Shown piece after piece: positions 17,362 through 25,205 of a stretch of 64,000 nt of DNA; the first letter of the stretch is position 1; each line of letters begins with the position of its first letter. A model generated the notes under the pieces. It saw only the letters and a list, made by a program, of their open reading frames with translations, was not told where the DNA came from and searched no databases. The DNA is taken from contig NZ_FQUT01000002.1 of NCBI RefSeq assembly GCF_900129245.1, positions 1 to 64,000 of the forward strand, read 5' to 3'. The position numbers and the translations under genes are program-made. Source of the DNA: Chryseobacterium arachidis (GTDB lineage: Bacteria; Bacteroidota; Bacteroidia; Flavobacteriales; Weeksellaceae).

Positions 17362-18412
17362 TACAACAAAAATAATACATAAAAAAAGATTTTGGGCGGG
17401 TTTATTACTTGCCCAATTTCTTTTGTTCTTTACATTTTCAAAATCAGGAATAATGATTTCTTTTTTTGAGTGTTTTTTTGAAGTTCAGAAAACGGTTCAT
17501 CAGATTGTTTTCTCATGGATTCCTTTTTCGTTTGGAGATTTTCTTTATATTTTGCTGGGAGTTTTCCTTCTTTATTTTATCATTAAATCTTTCAAAAAGA
17601 AAAGTAGAAATTCTTTTTTAATAAAGATTTTAGCAGTTATTAATATCTTTTATTTCTTATATCAGATATTCTGGGGAATGCTGTACTTCCAGACTCCCAT
17701 CATTAAAAAATTGCAGAGTCAGAAGGAACCGACTGTTGAAAAGGCAAAAATATTAGCCTTAAAATATTTAAACAAATGTTCAGCAACGAGAAAATTGGCA
17801 ACTGAAGACAGAAACGGTATTTTTATCATTAAAAATCTAAAAGCTGTGCAAGCCGAAATTCTTTCCCAACAGACGAAACTTCCGAATATTATTTCAAATA
17901 AAAAAGCTCCGGCAATCAATTCATTTAAGCCTAGTTTATTTAAAAATGTTATGAATTTTACCGGCATTTTGGGATATTATAATCCTTTCACTGCCGAGGC
18001 ACAGTTTAATTCACAATTACCAAATACATTAATACCTTTTACCTCTGCACATGAAAGCTCGCATCAGCTTGGCTTTGCAAGAGAACAGGAGGCAAATTTT
18101 GTCGGATATCTTATTGGCATCAATTCTAAAAATACAGAGCTCCGTTACAGCACAGAATATTTTACCTTAAAAAGTTTATTGAATTATATTGCAGATGAAG
18201 ATCCGGAATTTGTAAAATCTGTACTGAAAAACTATTCTCCTGAAATGAAGAGAGACCGGGCTTACGAAAAAGCTTTCATCTTAAAACATCAGGGACTATT
18301 GGACGACTTTTTCGGATTCACTAATAATCTCTTTCTGAAAAGTAATCAACAGGAAGGATCTATCACTTATTCTTATTTCATCGACCTTCTGTTGAACTAC
18401 GAAAAGGTATAA
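17351..18412 (+). CDS. DUF3810 family membrane protein with HExxH-like metal motif
   Basis: About 353 residues. Three hydrophobic segments at the N-terminus (residues about 15-35, 55-80, 95-115) are followed by a soluble domain containing HESSHQLGFAREQEANFVGY. The HExxH-type motif with a downstream Glu is that of a zincin-like peptidase, as is usual for DUF3810. Function is unknown. I use the ATG at 17351, which overlaps the transporter stop by 11 nt; a GTG at 17336 is the alternative. Cotranscribed with the transporter. Confidence 0.8.
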   Translation: MVINTTKIIHKKRFWAGLLLAQFLLFFTFSKSGIMISFFECFFEVQKTVHQIVFSWIPFSFGDFLYILLGVFLLYFIIKSFKKKSRNSFLIKILAVINIFYFLYQIFWGMLYFQTPIIKKLQSQKEPTVEKAKILALKYLNKCSATRKLATEDRNGIFIIKNLKAVQAEILSQQTKLPNIISNKKAPAINSFKPSLFKNVMNFTGILGYYNPFTAEAQFNSQLPNTLIPFTSAHESSHQLGFAREQEANFVGYLIGINSKNTELRYSTEYFTLKSLLNYIADEDPEFVKSVLKNYSPEMKRDRAYEKAFILKHQGLLDDFFGFTNNLFLKSNQQEGSITYSYFIDLLLNYEKV

Positions 18413-18419
18413 AAACAAA

Positions 18420-18445
18420 AGAATCGTATCAGGCGATACGATTCT
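18420..18445 (+). terminator. Hairpin terminator after the DUF3810 gene
   Basis: AGAATCGTATC (18420-18430) pairs perfectly with GATACGATTCT (18435-18445) over a 4-nt loop, 8 nt after the stop. The following sequence is A-rich rather than T-rich. Confidence 0.6.
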
Positions 18446-18970
18446 AAAAACACAAATGATGAAAAAAAATTTATTACCTTGACTTGTTCCCTCATTCAAG
18501 GCGTTGTAAAAGTACGACATATTTTAGAAATAAAAAAAAAATACAATCCTTTTTTACAACTTTATGAAAACTTTAAGAGTTTTTAAGTTTTTATTAAACT
18601 GCATGCATATTAAATAATTATTAAAAATAATTTAAATCACTGACAAAAAGACAATTATATTGTAAAATACTTCATGAAATATTAATAAATCAAATTTTTC
18701 TTTATCAAAAACAATGAGTTATTTTATCATAATCTTCACTATAATTCCGAATTTCTTCTTACACTTTTGATTTCTTTTTTACATCTTTTTACTGAACACT
18801 TTTTATTTCTCAAAATTATTTTTCAAAAGCTGATTCATTTTATTTTATATAGTATAACTCAATCATAACTTTCAAATATCTCAATATCAAAAATTTAATT
18901 TAAATCACATAAAATTGAAAAAAAAATTTGTTTATTTCGAACATCTCCTTATTTTAGATGAAAAATTAAT
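18446..18970. other. AT-rich intergenic region before the peptide cluster
   Basis: About 525 bp of very AT-rich sequence with no open frame of gene-like composition, no tRNA and no repeat I recognise. It must hold the promoter of the gene at 18971, but I find no full TTTG-N19-21-TAnnTTTG match. The low GC and length mark the left edge of the peptide cluster. Confidence 0.5.
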
Positions 18971-20476
18971 ATGCTCTTGGACAAACTCATTCATCATCTG
19001 AAGCTCGATAAGCAAGAGTTTCTTTTTCAGTTCAACTCACATCCCAATTATCCGTCTGCATTGGCTTTCAGTGATACCTTAAATTTTTTAGGAGTAAAAA
19101 ATGATGCCTACGAATTAGATAAAGAATATTGGGACGAACTGCCCGAAGAATTTATAGCGATTGTAGACAATTCATTTTCTCTTGTCAAAAAAACGGGAAC
19201 ACAATATTCCATTTATTCGGATAATACCAAAACACTCAACAAAGAAGATCTTCATAAAAAATCGGCAGATTTTGTATTGCTTTTTGAAAAAGATCATTCT
19301 GAACAGAAAAGTACAACCAGCTACAAGCCTTTTATATATGCAATCTTTGCATTGATTATTGTGTATTCTTTTCTGAATCAAAATATATATGCTGCTTTAT
19401 TTAATGTACTTTCACTCTTGGGGGTGTATATTTCTTTGGAAATCTTTAATCAGAAATTCGGAAATACTTCTACGGTGATTGGCAGTATATGCGGAGATAC
19501 AGCAGGAAATCAAAATGTAAACTCGTGTAATAAAATTATCCATCAGGATAAAACAAGTATCCTTGGGCTTAAGTTTTCAGACTTTTCACTGATTTATTTT
19601 GCTGGTCTAACGGCTCTTGGATTATTTTTACCAGCGACTTCTCTTATTGTTAAAGGTTTTACACTAGCCTCCGTTATTGCCATTGGTTACTCACTTTATA
19701 TTCAAGCTTTTGTAGAAAAAACATTCTGCCGTATCTGTCTTATCATCATTTCAGTTTTAGTGGCTCAGCTTGCCATAAGTTTATTTTTATTTGAAAATGT
19801 TTCTTTTGATGCTAAAACTTCACTGTTAAGCCTGCTGCCTTGGATTTTATCATTCACTATGGTTTTATATTTAAACAATACGTTGAAAGATAAAGAAAAT
19901 ATCCAAAAAGCAAATGCAAAAAATCTCAGGTTTAAAAGAAACTATGAACTTTTCAAAAAAGAACTTTTGGAAAATGAAAAAATAAATTTCACGGATAACG
20001 AGACTTTATTTGTAGGAAACAAGGAGGCAAAACTTCATATTTCAATTGTTTCTAATCCGTATTGCGGATTTTGTAAAGACGGCCATAAAATCGTTGAAAC
20101 ACTTCTGGAAAAATATCCTGATGACATTTCTGCACAGATGCGATTCAATTATTCTAACGAAAATCAAAACGAAAAATTTACCAATCTGATCGGCGATTTT
20201 ATGTTTGCTTATAAAAACAAAACAGAAAAAGAGTTTTTGCAACTTGTAGAATATTGGTTTGAAACAAGAGACGAGAGTAAGATCAGTCAGAAAAATGGTA
20301 AGATTTCTCAACCTGAAGATCTGACAGCATTAATTGAAATGTCTGCAGAAAACAAAATTGCAGGGCTTAATTTCACGCCTATCATATTAATCAACGGACG
20401 CCAGTTTCCTGACCTTTATGATCGTGAAGATATTTATTATTTTATTGATGAATTGATAGAAGATGAAGAAATTTAA
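18971..20476 (+). CDS. C39-like / vitamin K epoxide reductase / thioredoxin fusion protein
   Basis: 501 residues in three parts. Residues about 1-110 resemble a peptidase C39-like domain (FLFQFNSHPNYPSALAFSD) without a catalytic Cys. Residues about 118-300 are a VKOR membrane domain with the loop cysteines C174 and C186 and the CRIC redox motif (C253, C256). Residues about 320-501 are a thioredoxin/DsbA-like domain with NPYCGFCK (C365, C368) and a cis-Pro region (NFTPIILI). VKOR passes electrons to quinone and reoxidises the thioredoxin domain, so the protein should make disulfides outside the cytoplasm. It is the first gene of the peptide cluster, and the peptides have four to six cysteines each, so it is probably their oxidative folding enzyme. 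That role is inference. Confidence 0.85.
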   Translation: MLLDKLIHHLKLDKQEFLFQFNSHPNYPSALAFSDTLNFLGVKNDAYELDKEYWDELPEEFIAIVDNSFSLVKKTGTQYSIYSDNTKTLNKEDLHKKSADFVLLFEKDHSEQKSTTSYKPFIYAIFALIIVYSFLNQNIYAALFNVLSLLGVYISLEIFNQKFGNTSTVIGSICGDTAGNQNVNSCNKIIHQDKTSILGLKFSDFSLIYFAGLTALGLFLPATSLIVKGFTLASVIAIGYSLYIQAFVEKTFCRICLIIISVLVAQLAISLFLFENVSFDAKTSLLSLLPWILSFTMVLYLNNTLKDKENIQKANAKNLRFKRNYELFKKELLENEKINFTDNETLFVGNKEAKLHISIVSNPYCGFCKDGHKIVETLLEKYPDDISAQMRFNYSNENQNEKFTNLIGDFMFAYKNKTEKEFLQLVEYWFETRDESKISQKNGKISQPEDLTALIEMSAENKIAGLNFTPIILINGRQFPDLYDREDIYYFIDELIEDEEI

Positions 20477-20526
20477 TATAGAAATAATTTTCAAATTGCA
20501 AAATTCACTATATTAGGAAAAAAATA

Positions 20527-20559
20527 GCGGATTCCGAAAAGCTTTATAGAGTAGGAAAA
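20527..20559 (+). promoter_or_regulatory. Leader element, copy A (GCGG..TCCGAAAAGC..AGAGTAGGA)
   Basis: GCGG (20527-20530), TCCGAAAAGC (20533-20542) and AGAGTAGGA (20548-20556) end 20 nt before the start of the GG peptide at 20577. Three further copies occur at 23409, 47684 and 48306. Possible RNA pairing: UCC with GGA, with GAA facing AGUA (the bulged-G arrangement), or alternatively CGG with CCG. A TAATTTTC box at 20485-20492 may be the promoter, which would put the element in the transcript. Confidence 0.7.
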
Positions 20560-20576
20560 CTAAACAAATTATAACT

Positions 20577-20774
20577 ATGAAAAATTTAAAAAAAATCTCA
20601 AGAGAAGGTTTAAAAACTGTTCATGGTGGGTACGGTCCTCCCATCAGTGACGGACTGGGTGGATGGTATTGCCCTAACAGATTTGATGTTATTTGTCTAC
20701 AAGGTTGCACGCCAATGTGCATGAGTGGCACACAATGTAAATTATCCTTATGCATAGATCCTGTTTGGGGATAA
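20577..20774 (+). CDS. Bacteriocin-like GG-leader peptide A
   Basis: 65 residues. The leader MKNLKKISREGLKTVHGG ends in a double glycine; the core is YGPP... with six cysteines spaced 7-3-3-5-4 and the block GCTPMCMSG. It is clearly related to the orphan peptide at 9882. The leader would be cut by the C39 domain of the exporter at 21201 during secretion, and the cysteines oxidised by the upstream VKOR-thioredoxin protein. Preceded by leader element copy A. Biological activity unknown. Confidence 0.85.
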   Translation: MKNLKKISREGLKTVHGGYGPPISDGLGGWYCPNRFDVICLQGCTPMCMSGTQCKLSLCIDPVWG

Positions 20775-20803
20775 AATTTATTAATCATTACAAACTTATT
20801 ACT

Positions 20804-20980
20804 ATGAAAAATTTGAAAAAATTATCAAGAACCAATTTAAAAAACTTAACTGGAGGCATTACAGAAGAGTGTGCAAGAGCTCAAGCAACGATGACTTGTT
20901 TTCCAACTTTACTTGCTTGTCAAGATGGTGTAGACCCTGATGAACTTTGCTTAAAGGTTTGCAATAAATATTGTCGTTAG
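20804..20980 (+). CDS. Bacteriocin-like GG-leader peptide B
   Basis: 58 residues starting at ATG 20804 (an earlier in-frame start at 20750 would overlap peptide A and lacks the leader pattern). The leader MKNLKKLSRTNLKNLTGG ends in GG; the core has six cysteines but a different spacing from peptide A, with pairs VC-NKYC near the end. It lies 29 nt after peptide A and is probably cotranscribed with it from the same leader element. Confidence 0.82.
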   Translation: MKNLKKLSRTNLKNLTGGITEECARAQATMTCFPTLLACQDGVDPDELCLKVCNKYCR

Positions 20981-21148
20981 ATAACATCCCAAGATAAGAT
21001 GGAAAAATATAAAAACTATATAGCATTAAGTATCTTATTTCAATAATTAATAGTACAATAGTTTATTTTTTTTTCAATTCTTGGATTTATTTAATCTGTA
21101 AATGTAATGATATCACTAAAAGTTTAATCAACTTTTTAAGAATATAAA

Positions 21149-21180
21149 AAGTTGTCGCCATACCGGCGGCAACTTGTTTT
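21149..21180 (+). terminator. Terminator between peptide B and the exporter gene
   Basis: AAGTTGTCGCC (21149-21159) pairs with GGCGGCAACTT (21165-21175, one G-U pair) and is followed by GTTTT. It would let the peptides be made in excess over the exporter, which starts 20 nt later. Confidence 0.7.
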
Positions 21181-21200
21181 AAATATAAAACGTTATTTCA

Positions 21201-23396
21201 TTGAAGAAATCCTTTCCCTTTTTTCGCCAGCCAGACTCTAAAGACTGTGGCCCTACATGTCTCCGTATCGTAAGTAAACATTACGGTAAAAGCATTTCTT
21301 TACAACAAATTCGTAATCTTTCAGAAACGACCAGAGAAGGAAGCAGCTTACTTGGATTGAGTGATGCTGCCGAAGATCTCGGGTTCCGTTCATTGGGAGT
21401 TCAGATCAATTTTGAGTCGCTTGCTGAGGAAGTTCCTCTTCCCTGTATTGCCCACTGGAACAAAAATCACTTTGTTGTTGTCTATAAAATTGATAAAAAT
21501 AATACGGTCTATATCTCGGACCCCGGATACGGCCTGATTTCCTATACAAAAGAAGAATTTATAAGATCCTGGATCGGAGAAAATGCCAATGAGAAAACAG
21601 AAGAAGGAATTGTATTGATTTTAGAAACCACGCCTTCTTTCTTTCAAACTGAATTCGACAGCCAGGAGAGCAAGGCCAGTTTTTCTTTTCTCTCAAAATA
21701 TCTGCTGAAATATAAATCTTTAGTCATTCAGCTTGCTGTGGGACTTTTGGCAGGGAGTTTACTGTCTCTTATTTTTCCGTTTCTTACCCAGAGCATTGTA
21801 GATGTCGGAATCCAGAATCAGGATCTTAATTTTATTTATCTTGTTTTATTGGCTCAGGTTATGCTTTTTATAGGAAGAATGGGAATTGAGATCATCCGTA
21901 GCTGGATTTTGCTGCACCTATCATCCAGAATTAATATTTCTATTATTTCCGATTTCTTTATCAAATTAATGAAACTGCCCATCAGTTTTTTTGATACCCG
22001 AATGACAGGGGATATTATGCAGAGAATTAACGATCACCACAGAATAGAACAACTCCTTACAAGTTCTTCTCTGAACACTTTGTTTTCTATGGTGAATCTC
22101 ATTATTTTCAGTATTGTCCTGCTATTTTATGATTACAGGCTGTTTATAGTTTACCTGATAGGAGCCGGAGCTTATATAGGATGGATCAGTTTTTTCCTGG
22201 GCAAAAGAAAAGAGCTGGATTATAAAAGATTTTCACAGGTTTCTGAAGAGCAGAGCAAAGTTATCGAACTTATCAACGGGATGCAAGAAATAAAAATGCA
22301 TAATGCCGAAAAACAGAAACGCTGGGATTGGGAATTTTTACAGGTAAAATTATTTAAAATAAGAATAAAGTCTCTGTCTTTAGAACAGTGGCAATCGGTT
22401 GGAGGAAATTTCATCAACCAGATCAAAGATATTTTAGTAAGTTTTCTGTCTGCAAAATTGGTTTTAGACGGTAATCTTACATTAGGGATGATGCTTTCCG
22501 TACAATATATCATGGGACAATTAAACAGTCCCTTGCTACAGCTTATCGATTTCATCAAACAATTTCAGGATGCCAAAATATCACTTGAAAGGCTCGGAGA
22601 AATCCACAATAAAGATGATGAAGAAAATAAGGACGAGCATTACAGCCATGATCTTCCTGAAAAAGATATAGAAGTAGATAATCTTACCTTCAGATATACA
22701 GGATCTGATGCGTTTGTCTTTGAAAATCTCAGCCTGAGTATTCCTTATCAAAAAACTACGGCGATTGTAGGAGCCAGCGGAAGCGGAAAAACTACTTTGT
22801 TAAAGCTTTTGATGAAATTTTATGAACCTTCCGAAGGTGAAATAAGACTTGGAAATACCAAACTTAAAAATATTTCGCCAAGATTCTGGAGAGACCATTG
22901 CGGTGTTGTAATGCAGGAAGGCTATGTTTTTAATGATACCATTGCCAACAATATTGCTGTCGGTGAAGATCATGTGGATAAGCAAAAGCTGAGAAGATCT
23001 GTTGAAATCGCTAACATTAAAGATTTTATTGAGGAATTACCATTAAGCTACAATACAAAAATCGGAAACGAAGGCGTTGGAATAAGTGGCGGGCAAAAAC
23101 AGAGGCTTTTTATTGCGAGAGCCGTATACAAATCCCCCGAATATATTTTATTCGATGAAGCAACTTCCGCCTTAGATGCCAATAATGAAAAGATTATTAT
23201 GGAGAATCTCGAACAGTTCTTTAAAGGTAAAACAGCAGTCGTGATTGCTCACAGGCTTTCTACAGTAAAGCATGCCGACAAAATTATCGTTTTAGACAGA
23301 GGGAAAGTAGTAGAAGAAGGAAACCATGCAGAATTGGTATCTTTAAAAGGAGAATATTACAGATTGGTGAAAAATCAATTGGAATTAGGAAATTAA
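21201..23396 (+). CDS. Peptidase C39 domain-containing ABC exporter
   Basis: 731 residues. Residues about 1-145 are a C39 bacteriocin-processing peptidase with Cys16 (DSKDCGPTCL), His90 (HWNKNHFVVV) and Asp107 (ISDPGYG). A six-helix ABC transmembrane domain follows (about 165-450), then the nucleotide-binding domain with Walker A GASGSGKTT (about 525), Q-loop MQEGYVFNDTI, signature GISGGQKQRL, Walker B YILFDEATSALD and H-loop VIAHRLS. It cuts GG leaders and pumps the mature peptide across the inner membrane. The start is TTG at 21201, chosen because the C39 fold begins right there. All catalytic residues are present. Confidence 0.95.
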   Translation: MKKSFPFFRQPDSKDCGPTCLRIVSKHYGKSISLQQIRNLSETTREGSSLLGLSDAAEDLGFRSLGVQINFESLAEEVPLPCIAHWNKNHFVVVYKIDKNNTVYISDPGYGLISYTKEEFIRSWIGENANEKTEEGIVLILETTPSFFQTEFDSQESKASFSFLSKYLLKYKSLVIQLAVGLLAGSLLSLIFPFLTQSIVDVGIQNQDLNFIYLVLLAQVMLFIGRMGIEIIRSWILLHLSSRINISIISDFFIKLMKLPISFFDTRMTGDIMQRINDHHRIEQLLTSSSLNTLFSMVNLIIFSIVLLFYDYRLFIVYLIGAGAYIGWISFFLGKRKELDYKRFSQVSEEQSKVIELINGMQEIKMHNAEKQKRWDWEFLQVKLFKIRIKSLSLEQWQSVGGNFINQIKDILVSFLSAKLVLDGNLTLGMMLSVQYIMGQLNSPLLQLIDFIKQFQDAKISLERLGEIHNKDDEENKDEHYSHDLPEKDIEVDNLTFRYTGSDAFVFENLSLSIPYQKTTAIVGASGSGKTTLLKLLMKFYEPSEGEIRLGNTKLKNISPRFWRDHCGVVMQEGYVFNDTIANNIAVGEDHVDKQKLRRSVEIANIKDFIEELPLSYNTKIGNEGVGISGGQKQRLFIARAVYKSPEYILFDEATSALDANNEKIIMENLEQFFKGKTAVVIAHRLSTVKHADKIIVLDRGKVVEEGNHAELVSLKGEYYRLVKNQLELGN

Positions 23397-23408
23397 ATTT
23401 AAAAATAA

Positions 23409-23440
23409 GCGGCATCCGAAAAGCTTAAAGAGTAGGAAAA
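23409..23440 (+). promoter_or_regulatory. Leader element, copy B
   Basis: GCGG (23409-23412), TCCGAAAAGC (23415-23424) and AGAGTAGGA (23429-23437), ending 19 nt before the start of the peptide at 23457. It lies in the short gap after the exporter stop. The UCC/GGA pairing with GAA facing AGUA is preserved, as is the alternative CGG-CAU-CCG hairpin. Confidence 0.7.
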
Positions 23441-23456
23441 TACCAAATTTATTACA

Positions 23457-23636
23457 ATGAAAAATCTAAAAAAAATCTCAAGAAAAGAAATGAAAAAGGT
23501 AAAAGGAGCTGGTGGACCATATTATCCGGATGATAGCATCTATGACTGCAGATGTTTGCTGAATGATGTATACGATGTACTTGAGCAAGCTTGTGTAGAT
23601 ATACATGGTAATTTTTATTCAAAAGTTTGCAGCTAA
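23457..23636 (+). CDS. Bacteriocin-like GG-leader peptide C
   Basis: 59 residues. The leader starts MKNLKKISRKEMKKVKG and ends in AGG, with the core PYYPDDSIYDCRCLLND... holding four cysteines (C31, C33, C46, C58). It shares the leader but not the core framework of peptides A and B. It sits between exporter and adaptor genes, with its own leader element upstream and a hairpin downstream. Leader cleavage after GG is inferred from the pattern. Confidence 0.78.
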   Translation: MKNLKKISRKEMKKVKGAGGPYYPDDSIYDCRCLLNDVYDVLEQACVDIHGNFYSKVCS

Positions 23637-23688
23637 TATAATAGCATTTAAAAAATTATACTTTTTGAATATCATCAATTCAAAGTAA

Positions 23689-23717
23689 AAGCAATCTCCT
23701 GATTTTGGAGATTGCTT
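23689..23717 (+). terminator. Hairpin between peptide C and the adaptor gene
   Basis: AAGCAATCTCC (23689-23699) pairs perfectly with GGAGATTGCTT (23707-23717). It is followed by AAATTT, so termination may be partial, leaving lower expression of the HlyD gene 10 nt downstream. Confidence 0.6.
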
Positions 23718-23727
23718 AAATTTAACT

Positions 23728-25026
23728 ATGGAAAAAGACATTTTAGATAATATAGAATTACGTTCGGAAAGCGTTCAGGATATCTTGACGCAGCCACCGC
23801 ATTGGATGATACGCTGGGGAAATACCATCATTTTTTTAATACTGGTTCTCATTTTAATAATGAGCTATGTCATCAAATATCCGGAATTTATTCCGGCTCC
23901 TATCGTTGTAACCTCTCAGAATCCCCCTGAAAAATTAGAAGCCCGTATCAATTCTAAAATAGAGAAGATCATGATTAAAGATCATCAGAATGTCAAGAAA
24001 AATGATGTATTAATGGTGATGCAGTCTACAGCCAATTATCAAGATGTATTAGAACTCAAACAAATTGTTGATTCTATTTCTCCTGATGCACTGGGAAGAT
24101 TTCCTTTAAGCAAGGCCTCACATTTCAAACTTGGTGAGTTGCAGGGAGATTACAACAGCTTTGCAAAAGCATTTCAGGATGAAGCTTTATTTACAAGGCT
24201 TCAGCCCTATGCTCCGGAAAATTTAGCCGCCAATCAAAGTCTTTCGGAATATAGAACCCGAATTACTACAACACAACAGCAAAAGAAACTTGAAGAGGCT
24301 AAATATGAGCTTACAAAAAAAAATTATCAGCGTTCTCAGGAACTTCACAGGCAAGGTGTTATTGCTTCCGTAGAACTTGAAAACGAAAAAATAAAATTCT
24401 TACAGGCCCAGCAAAGTCTCGAGAATATTAATATTTCACTTTCCCAGATGGAGGAAGGAATATCGAATGTAAACAGAACTAAAAGCGGAGCAGCCATCAA
24501 TACCGAAAAAGATAAGATCACCTACTCTTCTCAAACGTTACAGCTATTTGAACAGCTAAGAAGATCATTAAAGCAATGGGAGCAAAATTACCTCATTATT
24601 TCCAATACTGAAGGAACTGTAAGCTTTCAGCAGTTTCTTGGCGAAAATCAGTTTATAAAGGCCGGAGACGCGATACTTTCCATCCTTCCTAAAAACCGCG
24701 AAAAGTTGGTAGGCAGAATGTCTGTCCCGGCCATTAATTCAGGAAAGATTGCTTCTGGGGAAAAGGTTTTAATTAAACTGGATAACTACCGATATCAGGA
24801 ATACGGTATTGTAGAGGGAAAAGTACAGAATATCTCTTTGTCACCAGATAAAGACGGAAATTATTATGTAGACGTTCTTCTTCCTAAGGGATTAAAAACA
24901 AGCTATAACAAAAATCTGGTCTTTGATAAAGAACTAAAAGGAAATGCAGAAATCGTAACCCAGGATCTGAGGTTAATAGAACGATTTTTCTACCAGATCA
25001 GAAAATTATTGGGGTATCAGAGTTAA
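23728..25026 (+). CDS. HlyD family secretion adaptor
   Basis: 432 residues. One membrane helix near the N-terminus (IIFLILVLILIMSYVIKY, about residues 33-50), then a biotinyl-lipoyl-like half (ARINSKIEKIMIKDHQNVKKNDVLMVMQS), a helical hairpin (about 130-260, QQKKLEEAKYELTKKNYQRSQELHRQGVIASVELENEK split by a turn), the second lipoyl half (NTEGTVSFQQF) and a beta-barrel domain. It bridges the inner-membrane ABC exporter to an outer-membrane channel. No TolC-like gene is in the cluster, so a channel encoded elsewhere is implied. Confidence 0.92.
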   Translation: MEKDILDNIELRSESVQDILTQPPHWMIRWGNTIIFLILVLILIMSYVIKYPEFIPAPIVVTSQNPPEKLEARINSKIEKIMIKDHQNVKKNDVLMVMQSTANYQDVLELKQIVDSISPDALGRFPLSKASHFKLGELQGDYNSFAKAFQDEALFTRLQPYAPENLAANQSLSEYRTRITTTQQQKKLEEAKYELTKKNYQRSQELHRQGVIASVELENEKIKFLQAQQSLENINISLSQMEEGISNVNRTKSGAAINTEKDKITYSSQTLQLFEQLRRSLKQWEQNYLIISNTEGTVSFQQFLGENQFIKAGDAILSILPKNREKLVGRMSVPAINSGKIASGEKVLIKLDNYRYQEYGIVEGKVQNISLSPDKDGNYYVDVLLPKGLKTSYNKNLVFDKELKGNAEIVTQDLRLIERFFYQIRKLLGYQS

Positions 25027-25049
25027 ATATACCAATTATATACAAACAA

Positions 25050-25079
25050 AAAAACCGAAACAAATGTTTCGGTTTTTTT
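25050..25079 (+). terminator. Bidirectional terminator between HlyD gene and tRNA-Met
   Basis: AAACCGAAAC (25052-25061) pairs with GTTTCGGTTT (25066-25075), flanked by A and T runs. It serves the HlyD gene on the plus strand and tRNA-Met on the minus strand. Confidence 0.8.
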
Positions 25080-25087
25080 CGCTATTG

Positions 25088-25161
25088 TAGCGAAGACGGG
25101 AATTGAACCCGTGACCTCAGGGTTATGAATCCTGCGCTCTAACCAACTGAGCTACCTCGCC
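25088..25161 (-). tRNA. tRNA-Met (CAT)
   Basis: A 74-nt cloverleaf on the minus strand: acceptor GGCGAGG with CTTCGCT (two G-U pairs), D arm GCTC..GAGC, anticodon loop TTCATAA with anticodon CAT, T arm ACGGG-TTCAATT-CCCGT, discriminator A. CCA is not encoded. The anticodon stem ends in an A-C mismatch. Features fit elongator tRNA-Met; an isoleucine tRNA with modified C34 cannot be fully excluded by sequence alone. Confidence 0.93.
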
Positions 25162-25173
25162 GTTTTGGTGGTG

Positions 25174-25204
25174 CAAATATACAAAAATATTTACTCCCTC
25201 CAAA
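25174..25204 (-). promoter_or_regulatory. tRNA-Met promoter (TTTG-N19-TATATTTG)
   Basis: On the minus strand TTTG (25201-25204), 19 nt, then TATATTTG (25174-25181) match the Bacteroidetes consensus exactly, 12 nt before the tRNA. The -33 element abuts the stop codon of the TlpA-like gene. Confidence 0.8.
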
Positions 25205-25205
25205 T

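Noticed and set aside
20554..20556. The GTAGGA block of the leader element as a plain Shine-Dalgarno site
   Set aside because: It ends 19-28 nt before the start codons, too far for ribosome binding, and the conserved upstream blocks would be unexplained.
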